This document shows positions 39,985 to 49,838 of a stretch of DNA of 64,000 bases, one piece after another (the first letter of the stretch is position 1; every line of letters starts with the position of its first letter). The notes beneath the pieces were generated by a model. That model had not been told where the DNA came from. It did not search any database and saw only the letters and a program-made list of their open reading frames with translations. Source of the stretch: Duganella callida (GTDB lineage Bacteria > Pseudomonadota > Gammaproteobacteria > Burkholderiales > Burkholderiaceae_D); NCBI RefSeq assembly GCF_004614165.1, contig NZ_SPVG01000245.1, forward strand, positions 40,992-104,991, given 5' to 3'. The position numbers and the translations under genes were made by a program.

Positions 39985-40962
39985 CTACAATTTTGCTGCA
40001 ATATCTTCCGCTGACTCGTTGTAATAGATCATCAATTTCTTGATGTCCTTGTGCCCGGTCATTCTGGCCAGGTCGAGGACATGTAGCTTCTTTGCCAGGC
40101 GGGTTATGGCTTCGTGCCGAGTGTCGTGAAAGTGTAGATCCTTGATGGTGGTGCGCTCATCCCGAGCCTTCCGAAATATGGCGTCAATAGATGGGGAACT
40201 GATGCCAAAACCGTCGCCCACCATATTCCACAACTCGATGGCACGGGGGGACATCGGCACGCGACGATCCTCACCATTCTTCGGGTCCAAAACTGTTGCG
40301 ACAGGGGCGGATACCGTAGCCTTCGTGAGCTTGCAAATCTCACCGGAGCGCATTGCCGTCTCGATGGCGAACAGGAAGGCGGCGGCCACACGCTGTTGCT
40401 TGGTCGCCGGTACCTTGTTCTGCCAGCCCAGTGCGATGCAGATCTGATCGATCTCCTCCTGGTTGATCCGGCGGAATCGTGGTGGCGCACTCTTGGGGCG
40501 GCTGACATCGGTCGTCGGGCTGGCGGAGATCCATTTCCACTCTTTGCGGGCAATGGTGAAGACATTGGACAGCAGCGTCATTTCGCGGTCCACCGTCGCA
40601 CCGGTGACGGATTCCAAGCGGGCATCTCGAAATGCGGCTATATGGGACTGGTTGATATCCCTGACCTTGAGCTCGCCAAAAACGGCATTGTTCATCGCGG
40701 GAAGTTGGAGGCGGCCGAAAGCAGCGAGGCGGAGCGCCTCCCACCGACGGCCCTTCTTCTTCCTCGATACTTCGCGCTCGTATTTGTCAAATGCATCCTT
40801 GCAGGTCTGCGTGGTGGCGCCTGGCTCGGACCTCGCGACCGCTCGTTGCTCAGCCTCCCAGGCGAGGGCTGCCGCCTTGGTATCGAATGTGCCCGAGGTG
40901 CGCTTACCTCTGACCATCACCCTATGCCGCCACTTTCCATCGACCTTTTTAGGTGCTGCCAT
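39985..40962 (-). CDS. int: Tyrosine-type phage integrase
   Basis: ATG 40962 (MAAPKKVDGKWRHRVMVRGKR) with an AAAGGA ribosome site gives 325 residues; 41001 is an inferior start. An arm-binding-like N-terminus, a core-binding SAM-like domain and the catalytic domain are visible: Arg in AMRSGEICKL, HDTRHEA with the His and second Arg, MTGHKD, and the nucleophile in MIYYNESAED. It integrates and, with an excisionase, excises the prophage at the adjacent tRNA-Leu. Its start codon lies in a long inverted repeat (40953-41001). Confidence 0.92.
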   Translation of the reverse strand: MAAPKKVDGKWRHRVMVRGKRTSGTFDTKAAALAWEAEQRAVARSEPGATTQTCKDAFDKYEREVSRKKKGRRWEALRLAAFGRLQLPAMNNAVFGELKVRDINQSHIAAFRDARLESVTGATVDREMTLLSNVFTIARKEWKWISASPTTDVSRPKSAPPRFRRINQEEIDQICIALGWQNKVPATKQQRVAAAFLFAIETAMRSGEICKLTKATVSAPVATVLDPKNGEDRRVPMSPRAIELWNMVGDGFGISSPSIDAIFRKARDERTTIKDLHFHDTRHEAITRLAKKLHVLDLARMTGHKDIKKLMIYYNESAEDIAAKL

Positions 40963-41001
40963 TTGCCAAATCCTTTGCCAATTTTTGGCAAATGGTAGCA
41001 C
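40953..41001 (-). promoter_or_regulatory. Inverted repeat covering the integrase start codon
   Basis: An 18-base arm at 40953-40970 and its partner at 40984-41001 match at 17 of 18 positions around a 13-base spacer. In the integrase mRNA the ATG lies in the 3' stem arm while AAAGG falls at the loop. The unit TTTGCCAA also repeats in the spacer. It may block integrase translation on longer transcripts or be a protein-binding site. Confidence 0.65.
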
Positions 41002-41113
41002 TATTTTGTCTGAATAGAACTGTTTTCAGCCAAAACGAAGGCGACGAAAAAACAGATTTCCCCTGTGATATCGTGGAAAATCATCTTTAGTCTTACTTTC
41101 GGAAAATGGGGGC

Positions 41114-41198
41114 TGGTGCCTCGAGCCGGAATCGAACCGGCACGCCTTGCGGCGGGAGATTTTAAGTCTCCTGTGTCTACCAATTTCACCATCGAGGC
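41114..41198 (-). tRNA. tRNA-Leu (TAA anticodon), prophage attachment gene
   Basis: The reverse strand folds as a class II tRNA: acceptor GCCTCGA/TCGAGGC, encoded CCA (41116-41114), anticodon stem GGAGA/TCTCC around CTTAAAA (anticodon TAA), long variable arm and a T arm with GGTTCGATTCC. Its 3' end faces the integrase, the usual arrangement when a tyrosine integrase uses a tRNA 3' end as attB. The matching repeat at the left prophage end is not in the window. Confidence 0.93.
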
Positions 41199-41353
41199 AG
41201 GTGTGAGCCCGATATTATGACATGAACTAGCCGTAACTGCCAGACAACATTGAATTCGACGACATCGCATCATGGGCGGTGCCTCGCAGATACCTCTCAT
41301 CGCCTGACGGAGGGCGTGGTAGCATCTCGCCTCATTCACAAGGAAGGTTGTTC

Positions 41354-41557
41354 ATGGCGTCGGAAAAAACCGTCAAATTCATATTGGCCGCGGCGATTGT
41401 CGCGGTGGTGCTGTCGGTGTTCGGTTATGTGGCGGTGTTTGTACACGACTACAATGGGTGCAAGCAGCTGGAAGACGACGCGGCCAAGGCGGGGAAGCCC
41501 ATGTCCTGTGCCGACATCAAGGCGGAGGCCAAGGCGCGCGCCAAGGCGGAGCGGTAG
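41354..41557 (+). CDS. Small single-span membrane protein
   Basis: ATG 41354, behind AAGGAAGG, encodes 67 residues: a short basic N-terminus, one membrane span (FILAAAIVAVVLSVFGYVAVFV), then a Lys/Ala-rich tail with two Cys (NGCKQLEDD, MSCADIKAEAKAR). This is the first chromosomal protein gene beyond the prophage. Function unknown. Confidence 0.65.
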   Translation: MASEKTVKFILAAAIVAVVLSVFGYVAVFVHDYNGCKQLEDDAAKAGKPMSCADIKAEAKARAKAER

Positions 41558-41598
41558 GGGCAGGCAAGGCGCTTCCGTCACCTTGCCCGCGACGCAAA

Positions 41599-42117
41599 TC
41601 AGGAGAATTTATCGTTGGCCGCATCGTCGCGGCGGCGCGCCATGCCGAGGATGCCCAGGCCGGCAATCAACATGCCGACCGTGACCGGTTCAGGTACCGG
41701 CGAGACCGACAGGCCCAGGCCATATGTGCCGCCGATGCCGGCCCAGCTTTCGGCGGTGCCGCTGACGTGCAGCTCATAGCTGCCGGCGGTGAGCGATTTG
41801 GTGAACGCCGCACCATTGGTGGAGCTGGCGATCTGGGTGCCGTCGAGCCAAATCGAGTAGTTGAGACTGGAAATTGTGCTCAGATAACCATTATCGAACG
41901 GGCTGGGCACCGACAGCGCCGCGGCGGAAACGCCGAGGTTGCCATCTCCGACCGAAAAATTGACGATGTCGGCAAAGTCGCCCAGGGCGTGGTGCACGGT
42001 GACGAAATACAAGCCCGGACTGGCGGGAATGGCCCCCGCATTCCAGACCTGATCATCTGCCATGGCGCCGCTGGCGGCGCATAGCATCAGGCTTGCTACA
42101 GCTAATCGCTTCAGCAT
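41599..42117 (-). CDS. PEP-CTERM exported protein
   Basis: ATG 42117 has GGAGG eight bases upstream and gives 172 residues: a signal peptide (MLKRLAVASLMLCAASGAMA), a beta-sandwich-like body with GDFADIVNFSVGDGNLGVSA, close to the FxDxF-type PEP-CTERM families, and a sorting tail (VPEPVTVGMLIAGLGILGMARRR). Such proteins are processed by an exosortase and released or attached at the surface, often with exopolysaccharide or biofilm genes. The specific role is unknown. Confidence 0.85.
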   Translation of the reverse strand: MLKRLAVASLMLCAASGAMADDQVWNAGAIPASPGLYFVTVHHALGDFADIVNFSVGDGNLGVSAAALSVPSPFDNGYLSTISSLNYSIWLDGTQIASSTNGAAFTKSLTAGSYELHVSGTAESWAGIGGTYGLGLSVSPVPEPVTVGMLIAGLGILGMARRRDDAANDKFS

Positions 42118-42346
42118 TTCATTTACCTCCGGTATGATTTTTGATGGTCTTACCGCGGAGCTGCAAGACGTTTGGTCCACAGGTTGCCCTGGCACGCCGG
42201 TTCAGCCATGAATACGGCGAAATCTGGCCAGGGAAGATCAGATTATCATTTCGGACAGCGCAGAAATGTTGATTGAATATTATGGTGCGCAGGTAGACAA
42301 TATTGAATTTTTTAAATGAGGGTCACTGGTCGATAGCCGAAAAAAA

Positions 42347-42363
42347 AGCCCGCTGGGCGGGCT
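42347..42363 (-). terminator. Terminator (reverse strand)
   Basis: AGCCCGC and GCGGGCT pair around a 3-base loop, with a run of A's at 42340-42346 that reads as T's on the reverse strand. It ends the transcript of the gene at 42375-42665. Confidence 0.85.
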
Positions 42364-42374
42364 GACACCAAGGA

Positions 42375-42665
42375 TCAGGCGTTTTCCAACGGCTGGAAAC
42401 CGGCCCATGCGAGGGTGGTGACTTCCACCACCAGCACCTGTGGCTCGGGCTGGATCACGCTGGCCAGGCGGAACACGGCATCGCGCACCTCGTTGATGGT
42501 CTCGTTGCCGGCGTAGCAGTACTCGCCCAGCGGCAGATAATAGCCTTTGCCGTCGTCGGCCTTGATGGCGCCGGCGATGTTGTACTTGGCAAGTTCCACG
42601 TTGAGGCGATCGAAGGTGTCGCTGTTTGCTTCGGGGTAGAACACGCGGATGATGTAGTTGACCAT
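42375..42665 (-). CDS. Small protein, ferredoxin-like fold, GhoS-like at most
   Basis: The 96-residue product (MVNYIIRVFYPEANSDTFDRLNVELAKYNIAGAIKADDGKGYYLPLGEY, VRDAVFRLASVIQPEPQVLVVEVTTL) alternates beta and alpha elements like a small ferredoxin fold. Length and strand order recall GhoS-type (DUF2622) antitoxin ribonucleases, but no catalytic residue or toxin neighbour supports that. It is monocistronic, flanked by terminators on both sides. Treat as hypothetical. Confidence 0.6.
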   Translation of the reverse strand: MVNYIIRVFYPEANSDTFDRLNVELAKYNIAGAIKADDGKGYYLPLGEYCYAGNETINEVRDAVFRLASVIQPEPQVLVVEVTTLAWAGFQPLENA

Positions 42666-42705
42666 ATTGAATCCTTGTTATGAAGGCCGCATCATGGCAT
42701 AAAAA

Positions 42706-42729
42706 AAACGCGCCGTGGCGCGTTTTTTG
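42706..42729. terminator. Bidirectional terminator
   Basis: AACGCGCC and GGCGCGTT pair around GT and are flanked by A's on the left and T's on the right. It serves the reverse-strand PEP-CTERM gene ending at 42742. Confidence 0.85.
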
Positions 42730-42741
42730 TCCGGCTGGCGG

Positions 42742-43422
42742 TCAGCCCCGACGGCGGCGGCGCGCGATCAGGCCAACAGCGCCCAGACCGGCCAGCAGCA
42801 TCGCGTAGGTGTCCGGTTCCGGTACGGCGGTTACGGCGCCCACGGCGGTGGTGGCGAAGGTGGTGTAGTTGCCGTACTGATTGCTGACGAATTCCTGCCC
42901 CGCTGGCGGCGTGGCGTAGCCATAGTAGGTGGTCAGGCCGGCGGTGTTGCTGCCGACGTCAACATTGCCGAGGCTGATGCTGAAGGTAGCGGTGCTGCCG
43001 ACCTGGTACACCGACTGGGTGTTCATGCCCCAGAAGGTGACTGCCAGGTAGCCAGTTGGCGCGGCCAGATTTTGCGAGGTGTTGCTGCCGCCCATGGCGA
43101 GATCGAAGGTGCTGGCGGCCGTGCCTTGCCAGTAGCCTGGGCTGCCGGCGTACGAGGTCGGAACACTGTAGTCAATCAGGGTGGCGCTGGTGGGCACGAA
43201 GATGGTCAGGCCGTCGAGACCGGTTTGGGTGCCGGCGTAGCCCTGGCCCAGGTTGGTGACGGTGTACGTAAAGGTGTAGGCATGGTTCTGACCGGCCACG
43301 GCGGTGGCGGACGATTGCAGCTGATACTGACCGGTCAGGTCGGTCACGACCGCGCCGGCAACGTTGCTGAAAAGAGCGGCCACGGCAAACGTGGCCAGTT
43401 TGAGCGCGTTCTTTGCGATCAT
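42742..43422 (-). CDS. PEP-CTERM exported protein
   Basis: ATG 43422 with GGAGA as ribosome site gives 226 residues; a longer frame to 43572 crosses a strong hairpin and is rejected. There is a signal peptide (KNALKLATFAVAALFSNVAGA), an Ig-like/DUF11-like beta body (AYTFTYTVTNLGQGYAGTQTGLDGLTIFVP) and the sorting tail VPEPDTYAMLLAGLGAVGLIARRRR. It is a second, unrelated exosortase substrate near 41599-42117. Confidence 0.87.
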   Translation of the reverse strand: MIAKNALKLATFAVAALFSNVAGAVVTDLTGQYQLQSSATAVAGQNHAYTFTYTVTNLGQGYAGTQTGLDGLTIFVPTSATLIDYSVPTSYAGSPGYWQGTAASTFDLAMGGSNTSQNLAAPTGYLAVTFWGMNTQSVYQVGSTATFSISLGNVDVGSNTAGLTTYYGYATPPAGQEFVSNQYGNYTTFATTAVGAVTAVPEPDTYAMLLAGLGAVGLIARRRRRG

Positions 43423-43734
43423 GTCTTTCTCCGGAGAATTAATATTTACCACAATGCATGTACTGTAGCATGAAAAAATATTCATGTCATTGTCAGAGTG
43501 GAACGGATGTTGCAATTTTCCAAAAAACAAAGCCCCGAACAGGAGGCTGGGCCTGTCGGGGCTTTGAGTCAATGGGCGGAGAAAGCACGTTTGACTGCTG
43601 GTGATGATAAAGGCGCTTTCTTAAAATTGCCTTAGTAACCATGTTGCAAGCTGGCCCTTTGGTCCGGCCGCCGGATGGTGTAGCATGCGGGACGGCGATC
43701 GGGCAGGGCCTGGCGCCGGTAATCAAGGAAAGAT
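43423..43734. other. 312-base intergenic region with an orphan reverse terminator
   Basis: No protein gene is credible here. A long hairpin at about 43530-43566 pairs AAAGCCCCG with CGGGGCTTT plus an inner ACAGG/CCTGT. It has A-rich sequence on its left and none on its right, so it terminates reverse-strand transcription. No reverse gene lies to its right before the forward gene at 43735, leaving room for a small RNA of roughly 100-170 bases. Confidence 0.5.
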
Positions 43735-44577
43735 ATGCAAATCAAAATTAACGAGGAGCTGCGGTCCTATATCGAACCGTTGACCGAGAGCGAATTCCAG
43801 GCGCTGGAAAGCAGCATCCTGGGCGAAGGCTGCCGCGATGCGCTGGTGCTGTGGCAGGACGTGCTGGTCGATGGCCATAACCGCTACAAGATCTGCCAGG
43901 AGCACGGCATCCCGTTCAAGGTGACGGAAAACACCAGCTTCCGCAATCTGGAAGACGTCAAGCTGTGGATGATCGATAACAATCTGGGCCGGCGCAGCAT
44001 TTCCGACTATCAGCGCGGCGTGCTGGCGCTGCGCAAGAAGGAAATCGTGCGGGCCCGCGCGCTGGAGCTGGCGGCCCAGGCCGCCGCCGAGGACGCCGCC
44101 GTCGCGCCGCCCGAAGGCGAGGAAGCCGCGCCGAAAAAGTCGACCGTGATGCCGCTGGCCTCGCGCGAAGACATCGCCCGCGCCGCCCGTCTCAGCACCG
44201 CCACCATCGGCCAGATCGAAAAGATCCAGAAGACCGCCACGCCGGAGCTGGTGGAGGCGGTGCGCACCGGTACCATTTCGATCAACGCCGCCGCCAACGT
44301 GGCCTCGCTGTCGGAGGAGCAGCAGCTGGCGGCGGTCGCCGGCGGCAAGAAGGAACTGCAGAAGGCTGCGCGCGAAGTGCGCGAGCTGCGCAACGCCGGC
44401 CGTCCGGCCAAGGAGCCAAAGGAGGCCAAAGCGCCGCCATCGGCCGACTACGGCCACCAGCCTACCGAGGTGGACGAACTGCGCGCGGAAAACAACGCCC
44501 TGCGTGAAAAGAACGCGGCCCTGCTGGCCGAAATCACCGCGCTGCAGTTGCGCATTTCCGAGTTGGTCAACGCCTGA
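43735..44577 (+). CDS. ParB N-terminal domain DNA-binding protein
   Basis: The 280-residue protein opens with a ParB/Srx-like domain: LTESEFQALESSILGEGCRDALVLW then VLVDGHNRYKICQEHGIPF, which in the family binds nucleotide. A helical segment (NLGRRSISDYQRGVLAL) and a KorB-like helix-turn-helix region (REDIARAARLSTATIGQIEKI) follow, with a C-terminal coiled coil (ELRAENNALREKNAALLAEITAL). There is no ParA partner or CTP-switch GERRxRA motif, so it is probably a regulator or nucleoid protein rather than a partition factor. GAAAGA precedes the start. Confidence 0.75.
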   Translation: MQIKINEELRSYIEPLTESEFQALESSILGEGCRDALVLWQDVLVDGHNRYKICQEHGIPFKVTENTSFRNLEDVKLWMIDNNLGRRSISDYQRGVLALRKKEIVRARALELAAQAAAEDAAVAPPEGEEAAPKKSTVMPLASREDIARAARLSTATIGQIEKIQKTATPELVEAVRTGTISINAAANVASLSEEQQLAAVAGGKKELQKAAREVRELRNAGRPAKEPKEAKAPPSADYGHQPTEVDELRAENNALREKNAALLAEITALQLRISELVNA

Positions 44578-44601
44578 TAAACCTCACTGGAGTCCTCGCC
44601 C

Positions 44602-46809
44602 ATGCGGCAATTGCATGCCCCCCTGGCTTTAATCTGTCTGATTTCAACGAGTGGGGCGGCGGTTGCGGCGGCTCCGGTGCAGTCCGAGGCGGTGCGCCTG
44701 AAGGCGGCCGCGCAGCGCGTCACCATCCTGCGCGACAAGTGGGGCATCCCGCACGTCTACGGCAAGACCGACGCCGATGCGGTATTCGGCCTGTTGTACG
44801 CGCAGGCCGAGGATGACTTCCCGCGCGTGGAGCTGAACTTCATCAATGCCATGGGCCGGCTGGCCGAGGTGGAAGGCGAGGGCGAGCTGTATCGCGACCT
44901 GCGCATGAAGCTGTTCATCAATCCGGAAGAACTGCAGCGCCAGTACGCCGCCAGCCCGGCGTGGCTGAAAAAGCTGATGAACGCCTGGGCCGATGGGCTG
45001 AACTACCATCTGCTCACCCATCCGGATGTAAAACCGAAGCTGATCACGCATTTCGAGCCGTGGATGGCGCTCAGTTTCAGCGAGGGCAGCATCGGCGGCG
45101 ACATCGAAACCATCGACATCAAGCAGCTGCAGGAACTGTATGCTAACGGCGCCAAGGCGCCGATGATGGCGCCGGTGCTGATGTCGTCCGGTGACGGCAT
45201 CGACATGGACAGGGAGCCCAGCGGCTCGAACGGCTTCGCCATCGCCCCGGCCAACACCCGCAACCGCCACGCGCTGTTGATGATCAATCCGCACACCTCG
45301 TTTTACTTCCGTCCCGAGGTGCAGGTGCACAGCGACGAGGGCCTGAACGCCTATGGCGCCGTCACCTGGGGCCAGTTCTTCGTCTACCAGGGCTTCAACG
45401 ACCGCATCGGCTGGATGCATACGTCGGGCGGCGGCGACGTCATCGACGAATACCTTGAGACGATCAGCGAGAAGGACGGCCAGCTGTACTACCAGTACGG
45501 CAGCGAGCAGCGTGCGCTCAAGCCGGTCGACATCACGCTGCCGTACAAGACCGCCAGCGGCATGGCCAGCAAGGTAGTACGCGTCTACTACAGCCACCAC
45601 GGCCCGATCGTGCGGGCCAAGGACGGCAAGTGGGTCGCCGTGCGCCTGATGAACGAGCCGCTGAAGGCGTTGACGCAATCGTTCACGCGCACCAAGGCCC
45701 GCAACTACCGGGCCTTCTACAAGTCGATGGAGCTGCGCACCAACTCGTCCAACAACACCGTGTACGCCGACGCCGACGGCAACATCGCCTACTTCCACGG
45801 TAACTTCATTCCGCGTCGCGATCCGAAGTTCGACTGGGAGCATCCGGTGGACGGCAGCGACCCGGCCACCGAATGGCAAGGGCTGCACGAGGTGAAGGAG
45901 ACCATCACCCTGTTCAACCCGAAGAGCGGCTGGATCCAGAACACCAACAACTGGCCCTATACCGTGGCCGGTGCCTACAGCCCCAAGGCCGGAGATTATC
46001 CGGCCTATATGTCGGTGTATGGCGAGAATGCGCGCGGCATCCACGCCGTGCGTGTGCTGGAGAACAAAAAAGACTTCACCATCGACAGCCTGATCGCCGC
46101 CGCTTACGACAACCAGCTGCCGGCCTTCGAGCCGCTGCTGCCGCAGCTGTTCAACGCCTACGACGAGCTGCCGGCCGGCGATGCGCGCAAGGCGGCGCTG
46201 GCGCAGCAGATCGCGCTGCTGCGCGGCTGGGACATGCGCTATACGCTGGCATCGACCGCCACCTCGCTGGCGGTCTACTGGCTGCAGGATCTGTGGACCA
46301 CGAATCTGCCGCAGGCCAAGACCAAGGAAGTGCAGGTGCTGGACTACATCCAGGCCGCGCTGACGCCGCAACAGCGCCTGGACGCGCTGCAGCGCGCCTC
46401 CGACAAGCTGGCAGCCGACTTCGGCAACTGGCAGACGCCGTGGGGCGAAATCAACCGCTTCCAGCGCCTGACCGGCGATGTCGTCCAGCCTTTCGACGAC
46501 AGCAAACCGAGCCTGCCAGTGCCATTCGCCTCGGGCAATTGGGGCTCGCTGGCGGCCTTCGGCATGACGTCGAAGCAGACCACCAAGCGCATATACGGCG
46601 AGCGTGGCAACAGCTTCGTGGCGGCGGTGGAATTCGGGCCGCGCATCAAGGCGCGCAGCATTCTGGCGGGCGGGGAGAGCGGCAATCCGGCCTCGCCGCA
46701 TTTCTACGACCAGGCCGCGATGTACGCACGCGGGGAGTTCAAGGAAGTGCTGTTCTACAAGGCGGATGTGCTGAAAAACCTGGAGCGCAGCTACCACCCG
46801 GGGCAATGA
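44602..46809 (+). CDS. Penicillin acylase family (S45) Ntn-hydrolase
   Basis: This 735-residue periplasmic enzyme precursor has a signal peptide (to about residue 24, AVAAA), an alpha chain with VTILRDKWGIPHVYGKTDADAVFGLLYAQAEDDF, and the autoprocessing site where the beta chain begins at Ser209 (GSNGFAIAPANT, the nucleophile Ser followed by Asn). HTSFYFRPEVQVHSDEGLNAYGA follows. Relatives hydrolyse amide bonds of penicillins, acyl-homoserine lactones or aculeacin; the PvdQ/AHL-acylase-like group is the most plausible here. The gap from the ParB-domain gene is 24 bases, so co-transcription is possible. Confidence 0.88.
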   Translation: MRQLHAPLALICLISTSGAAVAAAPVQSEAVRLKAAAQRVTILRDKWGIPHVYGKTDADAVFGLLYAQAEDDFPRVELNFINAMGRLAEVEGEGELYRDLRMKLFINPEELQRQYAASPAWLKKLMNAWADGLNYHLLTHPDVKPKLITHFEPWMALSFSEGSIGGDIETIDIKQLQELYANGAKAPMMAPVLMSSGDGIDMDREPSGSNGFAIAPANTRNRHALLMINPHTSFYFRPEVQVHSDEGLNAYGAVTWGQFFVYQGFNDRIGWMHTSGGGDVIDEYLETISEKDGQLYYQYGSEQRALKPVDITLPYKTASGMASKVVRVYYSHHGPIVRAKDGKWVAVRLMNEPLKALTQSFTRTKARNYRAFYKSMELRTNSSNNTVYADADGNIAYFHGNFIPRRDPKFDWEHPVDGSDPATEWQGLHEVKETITLFNPKSGWIQNTNNWPYTVAGAYSPKAGDYPAYMSVYGENARGIHAVRVLENKKDFTIDSLIAAAYDNQLPAFEPLLPQLFNAYDELPAGDARKAALAQQIALLRGWDMRYTLASTATSLAVYWLQDLWTTNLPQAKTKEVQVLDYIQAALTPQQRLDALQRASDKLAADFGNWQTPWGEINRFQRLTGDVVQPFDDSKPSLPVPFASGNWGSLAAFGMTSKQTTKRIYGERGNSFVAAVEFGPRIKARSILAGGESGNPASPHFYDQAAMYARGEFKEVLFYKADVLKNLERSYHPGQ

Positions 46810-46810
46810 T

Positions 46811-47197
46811 TCACGGCTGGGGGAACACCACCGGCTCCGGATGCTCGATGTCGGTGAGGTGCGCCCACTGCAGGTTCTCGACCTTGTTGTTGCGCACGTT
46901 GCCGTCGAGGTGACGCACCGCCGGCAGCCGGTTCGGATTCGGCAAAAAAGCTTCGGCCACCAGGTCGTGCACGTAAAATTCGCCAGTGCGGCTGCCGCCG
47001 CGCAGCTTGACCTTCAGGCCCTCCGGATACAGGGTGGGCTTGAGCGCCTGTACTTTCGGGCCGGCCGACAGCAGCACGCGGCCATCCTTGGACACCTTGT
47101 AATAATCGCTGCCGACCACCGGCTTGGCCGCCGCCACCAGGATCGAATAGGCAAAGCCGAGCGCCAGCACGCCGACGATAATCAGGACATATTCCAT
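46811..47197 (-). CDS. Membrane-tethered HNH-type protein
   Basis: The 128-residue protein begins with a membrane span (MEYVLIIVGVLALGFAYSILVAAA), followed by a NUMOD4-like strand region (YYKVSKDGRVLLSAGPKVQALKPTLY) and an HNH_3-like core (VHDLVAEAFLPNPNRLPAVRHLDGNVRNNKVENLQWAH). The expected first His and the HxDGN...NN...NLxW framework are present. HNH nucleases with a membrane anchor are unusual; it may be a decayed homing nuclease domesticated by fusion. It converges on the acylase gene. Confidence 0.7.
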   Translation of the reverse strand: MEYVLIIVGVLALGFAYSILVAAAKPVVGSDYYKVSKDGRVLLSAGPKVQALKPTLYPEGLKVKLRGGSRTGEFYVHDLVAEAFLPNPNRLPAVRHLDGNVRNNKVENLQWAHLTDIEHPEPVVFPQP

Positions 47198-47240
47198 GTT
47201 GTTCTTGCATCGATACGATAGATGCGGCGGATCTTAGCAT

Positions 47241-48409
<1,169 letters not shown>

Positions 48410-48413
<4 letters not shown>

Positions 48414-49777
48414 GATAGCGTCCTTCGCAGGTGGTTGAGCAGGTCGTAACGGGTAATCAGGCCGTAGAACTTGTCGCCTTCGGCCACCACCGCGGTCAGG
48501 CCGCGATCCAGCACGCCGCGCAGGGCGTGCATGTCGGCCGACGGCGGCAGTTTCTCCAGCCGCGTGGTCATGGTGGCGCCGACCGGGTTGTTGAAGCGCT
48601 CGGGCTCCGCGCCCACCGTCAGCAGCAGGTCCGATTCGTCGATGATGCCGGCCAGCTGACCCCTGGCGATCACCGGCAGCTGAGCCACGTCGGCCGCGCG
48701 CATGCGGTTGAAGGCGATCATCAGCGTGTCCTCGGGAGAGACGCTGATCACTTCACCGGCGTCGAAGCGGCGGCCGATCAGGTCGCGCAGGTCGTGTTCC
48801 TGCTTGCGTTCGAGCAGGCCCTGGTCGCGCATCCAGCCATCGTTGTAGACCTTGGACAGATAGCGCGTGCCGGTGTCGCAGACGAAGCTGACCACGCGCT
48901 TGGGTGCGGTCTGTTCGCGGCAGTAGCGCAGCGCGGCAGCCAGCAGCGTGCCGGTGGAGGAACCGCCGGGGATGGCTTCCTCGCGCAGCAGGGCGCGCGC
49001 GGTGGCGAAGCTTTCGACATCGGGAATGGTGTAGGCCTTGCGGATGGCCGTCATGTCGGCGATGGCGGGGATGAAATCCTCGCCTATGCCTTCCACCGCC
49101 CATGAGCCGCTGGTTTCCGACACATGGCCGGTGGCCACGTATTCGGCCAGGATGGAACCGGCGGGATCGGCCAGGATGAATTCGACGTGGGGCGCGACCT
49201 TGCGGAAGTAGCGCGTCAGCCCTGTCAGCGTGCCGGACGAGCCTACGCCGACCACGATAGCGTCGATGTCATGCCCCATCTGTTCCCAGATTTCCGGGCC
49301 GGTGGTGGTTTCGTGCGCCAGCGGATTGGCGGGATTGTTGAACTGGTCGGAAAACCAGGCGCCCGGCATCTCGGCGGCCAGCCGCGCGGCGTAATCCTGG
49401 TAATACTCGGGGTGGCCCTTGCCGACGTCCGAGCGCGTGGTGCGCACTTCGGCGCCCAGCGCCTTCAGGTGCAGCACCTTTTCGGTCGACATCTTGTCCG
49501 GCACCACCAGCAGCACACGGTAGCCCTTCAGCCGGCCCACCAGGGCCAGGCCAAGGCCGGTGTTGCCGGCGGTCGCTTCGATGATGGTGCCGCCGGGCTT
49601 GAGCAAGCCCTGGGCTTCGGCCGCCTCGATCATGGCGATGCCGATCCGGTCCTTGATCGAGCCGCCGGGGTTTTGCGATTCCAGTTTGAGGAACAGCTGG
49701 CAAGGCCCCGTATCGAGGCGGGTCACCTCGACCAGCGGCGTATTGCCGATCAGCTTGAATAGTGCAGGGGTGCGCAT
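48410..49777 (-). CDS. cbs: Cystathionine beta-synthase
   Basis: ATG 49777 (AGGAG ribosome site) gives 455 residues. The fold-type II PLP domain has NTPLVEVTRL, the PLP lysine in SQNPGGSIKDR, EATAGNTGLGLALVGR, and GSSGTLTGL. A C-terminal Bateman module (two CBS repeats, about 330-455: EVISVSPEDTLMIAFNRMRAADVAQLPVI, DMHALRGVLDRGLTAVVAEGDKFYGLITRYDLL) follows, as in allosterically controlled enzymes. It condenses serine (or acetylserine) with homocysteine. There is no N-terminal heme domain. It is the first gene of the operon with the gamma-lyase. Confidence 0.92.
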
Positions 49778-49838
49778 AATGGTCTCCTGGCTATGCCAGC
49801 GACCAGTATGCACTGTTTCGGCGGATGCCGCAGCCCGA

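Noticed and set aside
43735-44577. Plasmid partition locus
   Set aside because: Only a ParB-domain protein is present; there is no ParA, no centromere-like repeats and no replication gene nearby.
44644-46806. Reverse 720-residue frame opposite the penicillin acylase gene
   Set aside because: Antisense shadow with no recognisable domain; the forward product has signal peptide and catalytic serine.
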